The notes: a model not told the origin generated them from the sequence alone. A stretch of 64,000 nt of DNA from Diplonema japonicum (GCA_964019335.1 OZ025663.1:468001-532000); one strand, 5' to 3'; shown: positions 40,768 to 51,556, numbered from the stretch's first letter. A program made the numbers and translations.

Positions 40768-41511
40768 ATGCTCGCCCTGATACAGTCCGTGCTGATAACA
40801 GGCCAGCTGGTCACAGCACCGATGCCTTGCAATGGGCTTATAGACCAATGCAGACAATCGGTGAGGGTAACGAATGCGTTAGGGGCTACTGTGGACAACC
40901 CTTTGTGGGACTCGAGCGGTGCGACAGAAGGCTTTGAGAAAGGAAAATGCTGGACAGGCCTGCTGGATTGCTTCCAAGGGAAATCCGGGAATTGCGGAGA
41001 GTATGAGAACTGCGTGCCAGCAGCAACACGGTGCGTGCAGATAGCCACTGTCAGAGCCTACGGGGTCTTCGCTAGCCAAGAGTGTGACAACTACATGAAC
41101 TGCATAAAGTTGGAGACAAAGCAGGTCTGCCTTGCGAGCTACGGAAGCACCATGATAGTGGACGGTAACCCTCCTGTCAACTGTGATGCTCAGAAGATCT
41201 GTGACAAGGCCGACGCGATGGGCCCTGCAGGAGGCTGTGTGTCGTTCCAGTACCAGATGTGCATGGCCGACTCAGACTGCACGTGGATAGAGTCCTCCCG
41301 TCGATGTGATGACAACGAAGGCAAGCGGGACCTCATGGAAGTCCTTACCATCATCATGGCCTTTGTGCTCCTTCTGTGTGTCCTCGCCTGCTGCTGTGCC
41401 TATGTCATCCGCACCCACACCAAACCCCAAACTAGCTCCTTCAAGCACCTCGAAGACGACGATTTTGACCTTGGCACGGGGCACATCGACGACAATAACT
41501 ACGCCATGTGA
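40768..41511 (+). CDS. Cys-rich type I membrane protein, secretory pathway
   Basis: Single exon, 247 residues. The N-terminal hydrophobic segment (MLALIQSVLITGQLVTA) is a likely signal peptide. The ectodomain (about 18-190) has some 19 cysteines in CxxC- and C-x(5-9)-C-type spacing, presumably disulphide-bonded. One membrane helix (about 194-217) ends in CCCAYV, possibly palmitoylated, and leads to an acidic 30-residue tail. No known family is recognised. The ATG sits four bases after a long A run. The next gene encodes a secreted protease, so this is the start of a secretory/surface cluster. Confidence 0.75.
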   Translation: MLALIQSVLITGQLVTAPMPCNGLIDQCRQSVRVTNALGATVDNPLWDSSGATEGFEKGKCWTGLLDCFQGKSGNCGEYENCVPAATRCVQIATVRAYGVFASQECDNYMNCIKLETKQVCLASYGSTMIVDGNPPVNCDAQKICDKADAMGPAGGCVSFQYQMCMADSDCTWIESSRRCDDNEGKRDLMEVLTIIMAFVLLLCVLACCCAYVIRTHTKPQTSSFKHLEDDDFDLGTGHIDDNNYAM

Positions 41512-41842
41512 AAAGGGGGGGGGGAGGAGAAAATAGATGTATAAGTCCATTTTCACTAATGTGATGTAGGGAGGAAAAAAAGTGAAATTGTAAAAAAAAA
41601 GGAGAGAGAGCGTAATGTATTGTTTGTGCGGGGGGGGGGGGGGGGGGGAGGGCGTGTCTACCATTATGTCGCCTCCTATTCCCTATTTTTTCTTTTATTT
41701 TTTTCTTCTTACTGTTGTTATTCCGTTTAGTATAATACCCCCCCCCCCCCCATCTCCCCTTAGTTCATATGAAATTATTTGTGCTCGTTCCCCTTTTGTT
41801 TTGCATTCATTTATATTCACTGGGAAGAGATAACAAGAAGAA

Positions 41843-42937
41843 ATGAGGGTATTCCTTGTATGCCTGCTCGCCCAGCAGTGTCTTGGGTACATCAAGACCA
41901 CGGCTGATGACCTGGCGAAGAACCCGAACTACTCCTTCTCCGACTACGTCGCGGAGTACGGGAAGCAGTACAACGCTGTGGAGAAGGTTGAGAGGGAAGC
42001 CATCTTCATGAAGAACTTGGAGAAGATCAGGAGGCACAACGCGGACGCCTCGCAAACTTACAAGATGGGTGTGAACCCCTACGCTGACTGGTCCGCAGAG
42101 GAGTTCAAGGCGAAGCGCACTGGGCTTAAGGGTGACAGGCCTGAGATGCTCACCAACGTTGAGATCCCCAAGAAGGGTGCCCGCCCCGCATCTGTCGACT
42201 GGAGGCAGAAGGGCGTTGTGACCCCTGTGAAGAACCAGGCGATGTGTGGTTCGTGCTGGGCGTTCTCCGCGACGGAGACCATGGAGTCTGCTACTGCCAT
42301 TGCGACGGGCACCCTCCCAGTCCTCGGCCCCCAGCAGCTCGTCTCCTGCTCGCCTAACCCGAACGACTGCGGTGGGACTGGCGGGTGCAAAGGATCCACT
42401 CAGATCCTTGCCTACAACTACACCATCACCGCCGGGCTCACACTTGAGAAGGACTACCCGTACAGCAGTGGCATTGGTATCACTCACGAGTGCAAGCCGG
42501 AGCTCATCAAGCCTGCCATCGGCATCAATGGCTTCGTGCTGCTTCCCATCAACAACTACACTGCAATCATGGACGCCGTGGCCTTCGTGGGGCCCGTTGC
42601 CATCAGCGCTGACGCTGCGTCGTGGCAGTTGTACGAGTCGGGGATCTACTCCAAGAACTGCGGCTACGAGGTGGACCACGGCATCCAGTTGGTGGGCTAC
42701 GGCGAGGAGAACGGCACCATGTACTGGATCGTGAGGAACTCCTGGGCCGCCACCTGGGGTGAGCAGGGTTACATCCGTATTAAGCGTTTCGGTGAGGGTC
42801 AGGAACCCTGCGGCATGGACGAGAAGCCCCAGGACGGCCTCGCCTGCAAGGGCGATGACAAGCCCATCAAGTACTGCGGAGAGTGCGCCATCCTCTCCTA
42901 CTCCTCGTACCCCACCGGTGCGCATCTCAGGAACTGA
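41843..42937 (+). CDS. cathepsin-L-like papain-family cysteine protease
   Basis: Single exon, 364 residues, papain family (C1A). A signal peptide (MRVFLVCLLAQQCLG) is followed by an I29-type inhibitory propeptide (about 28-88, with the KNLEKIRRHN helix and MGVNPYADW), then the mature enzyme from about residue 113 (ASVDWRQKG). Catalytic C138 lies in CGSCWAF, H279 in VDHGIQLVGYG and N299 in RNSWAATWGEQGY. The oxyanion glutamine is in VKNQAMCGSC. It is expected to act in lysosome-like compartments or outside the cell. Codon use is strongly G/C-ending compared with neighbours, suggesting high expression. The C-terminal extension after the RIKRF strand has extra cysteines and is longer than in plain cathepsin L. 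Confidence 0.95.
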   Translation: MRVFLVCLLAQQCLGYIKTTADDLAKNPNYSFSDYVAEYGKQYNAVEKVEREAIFMKNLEKIRRHNADASQTYKMGVNPYADWSAEEFKAKRTGLKGDRPEMLTNVEIPKKGARPASVDWRQKGVVTPVKNQAMCGSCWAFSATETMESATAIATGTLPVLGPQQLVSCSPNPNDCGGTGGCKGSTQILAYNYTITAGLTLEKDYPYSSGIGITHECKPELIKPAIGINGFVLLPINNYTAIMDAVAFVGPVAISADAASWQLYESGIYSKNCGYEVDHGIQLVGYGEENGTMYWIVRNSWAATWGEQGYIRIKRFGEGQEPCGMDEKPQDGLACKGDDKPIKYCGECAILSYSSYPTGAHLRN

Positions 42938-43217
42938 GGAACCTCTTTAACCCCCTTGTGAATTTTCTAGTCTCGTTTTCTCCGCCCAAGCCCGGTGTCC
43001 GGCACCAATGGCACAGGGCATCGTGTGGTATTGTTTCTCACTTTTGCGGGGCTAGAGGTCTACATCAGGACTTTCCCTTGCAAACATCCCCATTTCTCCC
43101 CCTTTCATGGATTCCAGTCCGAAACAACCCCCCCCTTTTTTTTTCCCTCTTAAAACGTTATAAGCTATTTCTTCTTTCCTTTTGGTCACTAATTTTCAAA
43201 GTGGGAATGCCCGTGAG
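42938..43217. other. short intergenic region
   Basis: Mixed sequence then a C/T run (about 43127-43150). No gene. It contains the leader of the next gene. Confidence 0.35.
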
Positions 43218-45120
43218 ATGATAGCGCACAAGGTGTTTGCAGGGCTTATACTCGTGCTGTTGCTCTTGGGAGGAGCGGAATGTGAAGAGGGCGTGTTCTT
43301 CATCAGTGATGCAGGGTTGGGTGCAGTAGGCGTCTCGGGGACAGCTCATGAGATCGGGAAGAGGTTTACCTCCAGACTAGAGGACCCTCGAGGGATGTGG
43401 TACGATGACACCAACGACTTCATATTGTACACCGACACAGCAGTTGTCGCAGGCACAAAGACGACTATCTTGTACAGAATATCAGGGAAAGCGGACACAT
43501 CAACAGCCCCTGATGTTGTGGGCACATGGACGAAGCTCCGTCCCTTCGGCCTCACAGGCGACAAGGCCACCACTATGGCGTACCTTGCTGTTGAGAACCA
43601 ACTTGACAGCGGTAAGGGCATTCGGTTTTATTATGCAAACTACATGACCCTTGGACAGGTCTTCCCTGTCAAACCCCCCCAGCTTGGAAGCGGGACGCAG
43701 GCCTTGCAGTCAGGAGACGTGGCTCTGTTGGGGGGTACCATTTACTTCAACTACGATGGCTACAAAATAGGCACCATCGTCCTCACAGCTCCCGATGCTG
43801 GCACCATCAGCAAGACGTTCAGTTACGACACTTCTCTTAAGGCAGGCGACGTTATCGGTGCACTTGTCGCCTCCGAGTCCGAGGGCCTCATCTACGCCAG
43901 CCTCACCAACAACGCCTACCCCGCTGCAGTCTACACTATCAAGCCCGATGGGAGCTTCCAAAAGTACGACGACATCATCCCCAAAGCCGCTGCGTGGCAG
44001 AAGCACACGGACCGAGGTGCCACACGCAAGGGTGTTCCTATCCCCAACATCGCGCGTACCGCTGCTGCCACGTCGACTTTTCTGTGCAGCGAAGCCTCCA
44101 TCAGCACAGTGGACCTCGCTACGAATACGCCCAAGACAGTCCACGCTGGCGCTTCACTCGGCCCTGTCGTCTGGACAGCCAGCCTGTCCGAGCCACCTTC
44201 GGCAGCACCTGTGCCACCCACTGATGTGCCCACCCTTGTCCCGACGGGTACCCCTGGGAAGACTGCTGTTCCAACGGTCGCCCCCGGGGCCACGGCTGTC
44301 CCCACCGCTGTGCCTACGACAGCTCCAGACACAACAGCGCCAGCTGTACCGACAACAACTGCGCCAGACACGACTGCGCCAACCACTACAACACAACAGC
44401 CCCCTGCTGTGCCAGTAACAGACGCACCCCCTACACCCGAGCCGCCGCCACCCCCGCCTGCCGCCCCTAGCGACGATGACAACATGCTTATGATCATCAT
44501 CATCGCGTGCAGTGCGGTGGTGCTGATATGCATATGCATAGCACTGGCGTACCTGCACAAAACCCGGAAGGAAGATCAGGCAAAGCTAGAGCAGCGCATG
44601 AGGGAGAGGGAGGGGAAGTTCCAGGACATGCTGCTGAGCACGCAGAAGGCTGTACAGGATCAGGAGGCTAGCAGGTCACCGCCCCCTGAGATGGAACTGA
44701 CGCCCATTACGGTAAAGGAGGATCCGATGCCGCCGTCGCCGAAGGTGAGGTCCGTCACGTCACCGTCCAACGTGTCGATGAAGGAGATTGCGATACCAGA
44801 GTCGCCTGAGTCACCCAGCAGGGACTCAGTGGTTTACTGGCAGGGACTGCACTCGAGGCCCGTGGCACGTACGTCCTTGCCCACACATGGGCCAGGGTCG
44901 CCGATGTACCAGAGGGTGGTAGCGATGTACGAAGTACATGCACCAAACAAATTGGACACGATACCTGGTCTTGTCAACAAGTATGCGCAAAGCTTTGTCA
45001 ATCTATCTATGCACTTACCACAGGTACGGGGAAGAAGCACTGCTGAAAACATTGATCGATAAATTTGGCCCCGAGCCGGGGTTAGGTTTCTCAGAACAGG
45101 TTACCAGTACCGGGAGGTAA
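43218..45120 (+). CDS. type I membrane protein with propeller-like ectodomain and KYGPEP-type tail
   Basis: Two exons (43218-44980, 45024-45120) with a 43-nt GTATG...ACAG intron give 619 residues. ATG 43218 is preferred over 43182 because it begins the signal peptide (MIAHKVFAGLILVLLLLGG). Residues 25-335 have repeated strand-like blocks such as EDPRGMWYDDTNDFILYTDT, resembling NHL/SMP-30 beta-propellers. A Pro/Thr-rich stalk (about 340-415) and one membrane helix (422-446) follow, then a charged cytoplasmic coiled coil. Splicing brings in a C-terminal motif, LVNKYGEEALLKTLIDKFG then PEP, preceded by MYQRVVAMYEVHAPNK. This resembles a motif widespread in protist proteins and usually read as a protein-protein interaction segment. 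A surface receptor or adhesion role is inferred. Confidence 0.8.
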
Positions 45121-46343
45121 CTATTTTTTGGGGAAACAAAAAAAAACCTTTTTTTTTTTTTTGAACTGTTTCACAAACACCACAGCACGCTTAGCACTCC
45201 GTTGCTCAGCAGCCCTTCCGGCGGGACCGAAGTGCGAGGGAGCGAGATTCTGAAACAAGCTAAGGTGTAGGGATAATAATAGAAAAAGAGTGCAGGGGAA
45301 CCGCACTTCGATACCCTTATTTTGTTTACGGTTTATTTTCCTTTTTTTTTTTCTTTTTTTTTCTTTGAGGTACGTTTGGTTCTAAAGACAGATTGGTTCG
45401 AACCTTATTTGTATATAAATTGTCCCTATGTACCCACAGAGCGGCCCTGAGGATGAAAAGAAGGAAGAAAGAAAAAAAAAAAGAAGAGGGGAAGAAGAAA
45501 ATAGTTTTCCTTTTGTTCCTTTCTGGTCTCGAGGGGGGTGGGGTTTTTTTGTTTTCTATTTGTCCTTTTGTTTATTTTTTTTTAAAAAAAATAGCCATTT
45601 AGTTGAGCAGCCTATACAACAGAAGTACAGGGTCACGAAAAGTGAACAATACTGGAAAAGGAGAAAAAGAAAAAATGCCTTTTTTTCAAAAATGCACAGT
45701 TCTATGAGTGCGCACTCTTTTCTTCCCTCCCTCCCCTTTTTTTTTTCTCCCCCAGGCCCGTTGCTCTTTCTCCCGTGATTCTTCTCTTTTAAAAAAGAGG
45801 AAAGGGGAGGAGAGTGACGGGATACAATGCCAACTTTCTTTATTTGAATACGCGACTCACTTTTGCACAGATGAGAGAGGTGAACCCTCAACCAGAAGGG
45901 AAAAAGAAAAAAGAAGAAGAAGAAAAAACTTCCCAGAAAACGACATGACAGCTCTCGCGCTTAGAGAATCACCTCAAGGAGTACTTTTCCTTTTTTTTTT
46001 TTTTCATTGTGTTTTGTCCCCCCATTCTTTCTTTCCTCTTGTTCCCACAGCGAAAAAATAAGGTACCCCTACGTTATTCTCTAGCCGGAGGGCTATGTCG
46101 TGTCCTCTTCTACGGTGAGAAGGAAAAGAAAAAAAAAAAAAGAAAAGAAAAAAAGAACTTTCAAGGATTTCTGCATTAAAGTATTTTCATTCAATTCTTT
46201 TTTTAAAATAACCCACACACTTCTCTTTTTGCCTCCCTCACCCTTCTTCGTCCCCCTTCTCCGTTTAGTTAAGTGGTATCTCATTGACACGCTACCCTTC
46301 TGCTTTTGTTAACCACACAAAGGGATCTAAAAAAAAGTCAGAC
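45121..46343. other. gene-free low-complexity region
   Basis: T-, A- and GA-rich blocks. The mixed part at 45170-45310 has no coding or RNA signature I can recognise. Open frames are composition artefacts. Confidence 0.45.
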
Positions 46344-47816
46344 ATGGCAAGCAGTGTGCACAGCCAGCACTCGTACCCTGGTGGGCCATCTGGGCTCCAA
46401 TCCCAGGGGCGTTTAGAACCCGTGACCACGCCACTGATGGCAAAGCCTGCGACACCCGGGTCTAGCATCCCCGGGTCCATTGGGAGTGCTGCCAGTGTGT
46501 CGGGGTCGGGGATGTTGTACCAAGTACGCGACATGCCGATGGCTTATGACGAGGCCGACAATTTTGATGTGTCAAGAGACAATGTGGCACAGTGGAAGCC
46601 ATCTTCGCCGCCTCAGCCTTCGAACGCACAGTCGCACTCTCCCTCGCAAGGACACTCACCTTCGCAGTCGCACTCGCCCCCACAGTCACACTCACCACTG
46701 TCACACTCCCAGCGTTCACAGCGCTCACAGCGTTCAGTTGTGTCCTCCCAGTCGGGTCCCTGGCGTCCCTCCCCCGGTTCCCGCGTCCGCCGCAACCCTG
46801 CGTTCTGGACATGGGGCGACCAGGACGGCGGCGGTGAAGGTACCGTTGTCACCCACGACGCGTCCTCCGGCTGGGTCACCGTCAAATGGGAGGCCAACGG
46901 CTGCACCGAGAAGTACCGTTGGGGCGCAGAAGATGCCTACGACATCGAAGGCATCGCCCCACCCATGGACGTCGTCGGCGAACTGGCACTCCCATGCGGG
47001 AGACTGGTTCTTGACAACCGCAGCCGCCAAGAGCTGAAGGACACCTCCAAGAGGGACATCGCGCAGGCACTCGACGTGCACGCCAGCATCGTCAGCATCG
47101 AGAGCATACAGGCTACCAGCGGGAACCTCATCACAAGGTACCGCGTGCGGTCCAGCACCAACGAGAAGAGCTACCTCACGCAGGCACGGGGGAAGTCGCT
47201 GTTGGAGTCGAGGCGGTTCCATGTACCGTCGTTGCTGAGGGCGATGCAGGCAAACGTGGCGGGAACGCCGCCGAAGGGCTACTTGGCATGGAACAGGTGT
47301 TGGATTGATACAGCACCGGTGGAGGACGCACCAATGGAGGAAGCACTGCCGCAAGCACCAACGCTGGCAAACATACATCATGAGGAGGTGGAGGTTGAGG
47401 CACAACTTGGGTCCAAGGTGGTGGTGGTGGGGTTGCGGGGGAATGCAGAACTTCTACTGGTTGCAAACGTAAGGGAGATGCTGAAGCAAAAACTGCCCGA
47501 GTTGCTGAAGGGCGGGTTCTTTATCCAAAGAGATGGTGTCTCGCTGGATGATGCTGCTACGCTGCGCGAGGCTAGAATTGGGAGCAAGACACGACTCACC
47601 ATAGTCCCCATGCCGTCTTCTCTTTACCCTCACAGAGCCTCCACTCCCCCACCAAAGTCGCCTTCGCCTTACGAGCGGCTGCAGCACCGTGTGACCCCTC
47701 CCTCCTCTGTCTCCTCCCACAACAGTCCTTATGGCGTTGGGTCTTCTTACTACAACGTCCCCCCTGTTACAGAAGACCATACCACACAGTATAAGATGAA
47801 GTCTCTGTTTTCCTGA
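46344..47816 (+). CDS. MIB/HERC2-domain protein with Ser/Pro-rich N-terminus
   Basis: Single exon. From ATG 46344 the product has 490 residues; an upstream in-frame ATG at 46284 would add 20 and cannot be excluded. Residues 1-135 are Ser/Pro/Gln-rich with SHSPSQ-type repeats. A MIB/HERC2-like domain spans about 147-200, with RRNPAFWTWGDQDGGGEGTV and a YRWGAEDAYDIEGI end. This domain binds protein partners in Mind-bomb and HERC2 ubiquitin ligases, but no RING or HECT domain is present here. A region at about 210-250 (KDTSKRDIAQALDV) resembles sea/SEA-type or ferredoxin-like folds only loosely. Around 370-430 is a possible ubiquitin-like segment (SKVVVVGLRGN ... LTIVPMP). It may be an adaptor. 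Confidence 0.75.
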   Translation: MASSVHSQHSYPGGPSGLQSQGRLEPVTTPLMAKPATPGSSIPGSIGSAASVSGSGMLYQVRDMPMAYDEADNFDVSRDNVAQWKPSSPPQPSNAQSHSPSQGHSPSQSHSPPQSHSPLSHSQRSQRSQRSVVSSQSGPWRPSPGSRVRRNPAFWTWGDQDGGGEGTVVTHDASSGWVTVKWEANGCTEKYRWGAEDAYDIEGIAPPMDVVGELALPCGRLVLDNRSRQELKDTSKRDIAQALDVHASIVSIESIQATSGNLITRYRVRSSTNEKSYLTQARGKSLLESRRFHVPSLLRAMQANVAGTPPKGYLAWNRCWIDTAPVEDAPMEEALPQAPTLANIHHEEVEVEAQLGSKVVVVGLRGNAELLLVANVREMLKQKLPELLKGGFFIQRDGVSLDDAATLREARIGSKTRLTIVPMPSSLYPHRASTPPPKSPSPYERLQHRVTPPSSVSSHNSPYGVGSSYYNVPPVTEDHTTQYKMKSLFS

Positions 47817-48006
47817 TAGTTTCCTGTCCTCCTCTTTTTTTTTTTTTTTTTCTTCCATTATTTGTCTTGTACTCACGTATGCCCCGGATATTTTTTTTGT
47901 CATTTCCCCCCCTCCCCCCGGGGAGTTTCAGAATATAAAAAACCAATGGTACACGTTGGCTTCTTGAAGCCGTCGTTCTTGGCAAGCATATGTGCTCATA
48001 TCCACT

Positions 48007-48037
<31 letters not shown>

Positions 48038-48993
48038 GTAAACAGATTATTATTGTCAGTGCTAAAAAAAAAAGAAAATTGAAAACCCCGACGATTTGTA
48101 ATCTGTTTTTTTTTTTTTTTCTTTTTCTTTCTTCTTTTTTTTTTTTCCCGGCTGACCTTTGGTTGGTCTACGATTGAGGCTTTTTTCTTTTTTTTCTCCC
48201 CCTCTTTTTTTATTTCTTTTTTTTTTTTTGTAGTAATATCTCGAATCGGGAACAGGGAACCAAAAAGAAAGAATACAGGAAAAGAAAAAAGAAAAAAAAG
48301 AGTGTGAATAGAGAATTAAGAAGAAAAAAAAAAAGGAATAAGAGGAAGAGACAAATAGAAAGAAGAGAAAAAAAAAAGGAAAAAAAAAAAAAGGCAAAAT
48401 TTTTAATAGATAAATATTCTGCACTGCCGCGTCTTCCTTCCCTCCTCCTTCCTTCCCCCTCCTCCCCTTCCTCCTAAAGAGAAAAAAACACAAAAAAAAA
48501 AAATTAAGAAAGCGCCATAACCCCGGATATAGAAAAGCGAAACAAGAAGGAAGGAAAAAATAAATAAAAGGGGTGGAAGAAGAAAAAAAAGGATGGGAGG
48601 GAATATTTGTATTGTAAACACTGCTACTTGTTGGTACCCTTGTTTTGAGTTCCTCCTTTTCTTCTTCTTTCCCCCTCCCTCCTTTTTTTTTTTATCTCCC
48701 CTCCCTAATCTTTCTCTGTCTCCCGAAGAATTTACATAAAAATGAATATTAGAACACGAACCCTTATATGGTTCTCCCCAAAGGAACACTTCACTTGGCT
48801 TGCACGGGTCGACAGACTCGGAGCTTGCTATTTTCCCCTCTTTGAATATTCCAATACCTTTGTATGTATCCAATTTTTTTTTCTTCCCCCTGCGCCCGTT
48901 GTTTTCCCGTCCCCCCTCTTCGCACATCACCATTTTTTTTTTTTTTTTTCCCCTTCTCCCTCCTAACAATCTTGGTATAACAACGTGTCCCAG

Positions 48994-49048
<55 letters not shown>
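47817..49048. other. gene-free low-complexity region with TTG microsatellite and long A run
   Basis: T/C runs, a (TTG)n microsatellite at about 48005-48036, A/G-rich blocks, then 51 consecutive A (48996-49046) two bases before the next start codon. A pyrimidine tract (48931-48964) and CCCAG (48989-48993) precede the A run. Confidence 0.6.
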
Positions 49049-50182
49049 ATGCACCTCATCTGGATACCATTAACAGTGGGCCTTGTAGGGGTACTGCTGG
49101 CCACAGTGGTGACAATGCCACATCCGTATGCAGGGCTTCGCCCTGTGACAGTGGAGCAAGAGAGGTTGGACACAGTAGGGAAGTACCCCGCCGTCTATGA
49201 TGGCGGCGTCGTGAAAAACCAAAAACTGAGAGACGGGAGCAAAAGGCTATTCGACGGCAAGGTGAGGTCCAGCGAAGGCGTGTCGGCCTACGACGGCACC
49301 CTGTACATGCTCGACAGGTATGGGTGGGTCCACACCGCAGACGTCAAGACTCACCTTCTAAAAGAAAACGTTACATACGTAGGCCCGGGCAGGCCACTTG
49401 GGTTCCATGTCAACAAGGCAGGCCTTTTCGTCTGCGATTCTGTTAAAGGTGTTCTGTATGTGGAGCACCCGCTGGCTATCACATCGGAAGTTCGAATCTT
49501 GGTGAACACCGACGACGACAACAAGCCCATCAACTACTTTAACGATCTTGACATTCAAGGCGACTTGCTCTTCTTCAGCTCCAGCAGCGAAGGTCCGGTG
49601 GCGCTGGACAGCTCGATAGGGTACTACGACACAATGAACAGCTTCCTTATGAACGCGATGCGTGGGGATGCGTCGGGGCGCATCTTTCAGTTCAATCTTA
49701 AAACCAAGGAAATCAAAACCATTGCCAGCGGAGTGTGGTATGCGAACGGTGTGGCGGTCGATGCGCAGGCTTCTAATGTGTATTACGTAGAAACATTGGC
49801 ACATAGAGTCCACCGTGTGAACCTCGAGACTGGGGTGTCGGAGGTTGTGGTCTCGAAGCTTCCTGGGTATCCCGACGGGATCTCCTTTAACGCTGACAGG
49901 ACGGCACTCTATGTTAGTCTCGTTGCGCCGATGTCGCCTGTTGGCCTTACCTTCCCTTACCCTATGCTCCGGCTCGTGCTCTCTCATCTGTCACCTCTCT
50001 TGAGCCGTCTTGCCAAGCCCCACGGTTGTGTCGTTAAGGTCACACCGCAGGGCGACATCCTCGACACCTTGATGGACCAGAACGGTGAGCGCGTCTCTAG
50101 TGTGTCATCTGCGACAGAGTACCAAGGAAGCCTTTACTTGGGGAACCTCAAAGGGGATTATATTAGTTATTATGTGCTGTGA
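49049..50182 (+). CDS. SMP-30 / strictosidine-synthase-like beta-propeller protein (APMAP-like)
   Basis: Single exon, 377 residues from the ATG right after a 51-base A run. An N-terminal hydrophobic helix (about 4-23) is a signal anchor. Family motifs: GPGRPLGFHVNKAGLFVCDS, NYFNDLDIQG, GDASGRIFQFN, WYANGVAVD and LPGYPDGISF. Order and spacing match the animal APMAP and plant strictosidine-synthase-like family, six-bladed propellers of the calcium-dependent phosphotriesterase superfamily. Plant enzymes condense tryptamine with secologanin, but most family members are hydrolase-like or of unknown activity, so no reaction is claimed. It is probably a type II ER or plasma-membrane protein. The Asn and Asp metal-ligand positions (YFNDLD, ANGV, YPDGI) look conserved. 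Confidence 0.9.
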   Translation: MHLIWIPLTVGLVGVLLATVVTMPHPYAGLRPVTVEQERLDTVGKYPAVYDGGVVKNQKLRDGSKRLFDGKVRSSEGVSAYDGTLYMLDRYGWVHTADVKTHLLKENVTYVGPGRPLGFHVNKAGLFVCDSVKGVLYVEHPLAITSEVRILVNTDDDNKPINYFNDLDIQGDLLFFSSSSEGPVALDSSIGYYDTMNSFLMNAMRGDASGRIFQFNLKTKEIKTIASGVWYANGVAVDAQASNVYYVETLAHRVHRVNLETGVSEVVVSKLPGYPDGISFNADRTALYVSLVAPMSPVGLTFPYPMLRLVLSHLSPLLSRLAKPHGCVVKVTPQGDILDTLMDQNGERVSSVSSATEYQGSLYLGNLKGDYISYYVL

Positions 50183-50581
50183 TGGCGGGGGGGGGGTCTT
50201 TTTTTTTATTTCTTCTTTTCTTCGATCAGCTGGTCAGCTGATTCTCGTGTGACTTCGAGGCGTCACTTCCCCCTCTTATTTTTTCTCTTTTTTTTTGTGT
50301 GCTTTTCAAAGCAATGAACATGTACAGCGAGAGGGGTAAATTAAAGAAAAAGCAAGGGGCAATTCACTTAATACCCCCCCAAAAAAAGCGTGAAATTTGC
50401 AGTTCTGCTCAGCGCCCCCCGAGTACGTTGTGAATTTTCTGAACTTTTGTTTTCCCTCCCCTTCCCGTTGTGCACAAAAAGAATTGCTCGCCTATTCCTT
50501 CTTTTTTTTTTTTTTTAAAGGGGAATATTGAGTGAATTGACCCAGAAGAAGAAAAAAAAAAAAAAAAAAAAAGGAAACAAA
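50183..50581. other. intergenic, pyrimidine tract then A-rich leader
   Basis: No gene. It contains GATCAGCTGGTCAGCTGATT (50225-50244), a small palindrome-like sequence, a T run ending TTTAAAG (50502-50520) and an A run (50552-50572) just before the next ATG. Confidence 0.4.
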
Positions 50582-51124
50582 ATGCCGCCCAAAAAAGAGA
50601 AAAAAGACAGAAAGCAAGAGAAGCAAGTGAAGCGCCCCCCGCGGTCTGACTTGTGCGAATGTGGTGCGGGGGAGGAGTTTGAGCGTGAGTCTGGCTGGGC
50701 ACGGGACGACCCAAGGAGAGGATGGGTCAGGGTGGTCGCTGCCCCGAGTAAGGGGAAGAAAAAGAAAGGTCCGGAAGCTGCGAACCACAACGTCTCGTGC
50801 ACGTATCAAAGGGCTCCCTGCGCTAAATACCCTCACCTGCCAAAGTGCTTCGCCTGCAGAGAAGGGTGTGTGAAATGTGAGAAGCTATTCCCCGACTGTC
50901 CGGATGCCTCACCTGGCCCCTGCAGGAAGTGCACCTTCATGTACAAAAGAGACATTCTGCGGTGCACTGTCGCACCTTCCTTCCCCCTTGGGTCCCTTGT
51001 CAACGGGCTTCGTACGACGAATTCCAGCTTTTCAGGATCCACATTCAAAGTATGTGCAGCGGGGGGGGGGGGGGGGGGGAATAAAATACTGTAGAAACTC
51101 GGTAATATCATCCAACCTGTATGA
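50582..51124 (+). CDS. small Lys- and Cys-rich protein, unknown function
   Basis: Two exons (50582-51049, 51095-51124) with a 45-nt intron that starts GTATG and holds a run of G; 165 residues. Unspliced, the frame would read poly-glycine. Residues 1-22 are Lys/Arg-rich (MPPKKEKKDRKQEKQVKR), possibly nuclear or RNA-binding. About 24-30 has CEC, and about 78-125 holds around ten cysteines in C-x2-C and C-x(3-6)-C spacing (CFACREGCVKCEKLFPDC), which could bind zinc. No family is recognised. A further splice at GTATGA (51119) to a downstream TAG is possible but less convincing. Confidence 0.6.
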
Positions 51125-51556
51125 TTTGATTCGCCCCCCCCCCCCCCCCCCCCCTTCCCCCGCCTTTATTCCTCTTCTTTTTTTGTACTCTAGCTTTTTC
51201 TGTTCTTTTTTTCTTTTCCTGCTTCGCATGGTGCGTAAAAGCTGAAATGTTGCGTTATTCCCCCCTCTCCCTCTCCCTCTCCCTCTCCCTCCCCTGCACC
51301 TCGAAAGACGAGTAGCGGTCTACTTCTTTTCCCCTCTCGCTCTTTTTCTTTTTCTTTTTTTGCCAATCTCATTGATTTGGAACATGAAAACTACGAGGGA
51401 AAAAAAAAAAAGAGAGAAAAAAAAGGGGGGGAAAGCCCTTCCGGGTTTTTCTTTCCTCTTCTTCCTTTTTTTTTTTTTTTTTTTTTACGACTTCTTTTTT
51501 GTTTCCCTTCCCCCCCCAAAAAAAAAACAACAACAACAAGAAAAAAAAAAAAGATA
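51125..51556. other. intergenic, TCTCCC repeats and homopolymers
   Basis: A C run (51135-51154), short CCCTCT tandem repeats (about 51262-51292), T tracts and finally C-, A- and CAA-rich sequence ending AACAAG then A12 before ATG 51557. Confidence 0.45.

Noticed and set aside
41807-42925. 372-codon minus-strand frame opposite the cathepsin gene
   Set aside because: It is a shadow of the G/C-ending codons of the protease, which has full catalytic motifs on the plus strand.
46613-47405. Minus-strand frames opposite the MIB/HERC2 gene
   Set aside because: Composition shadows of GC-rich coding sequence with no motifs.
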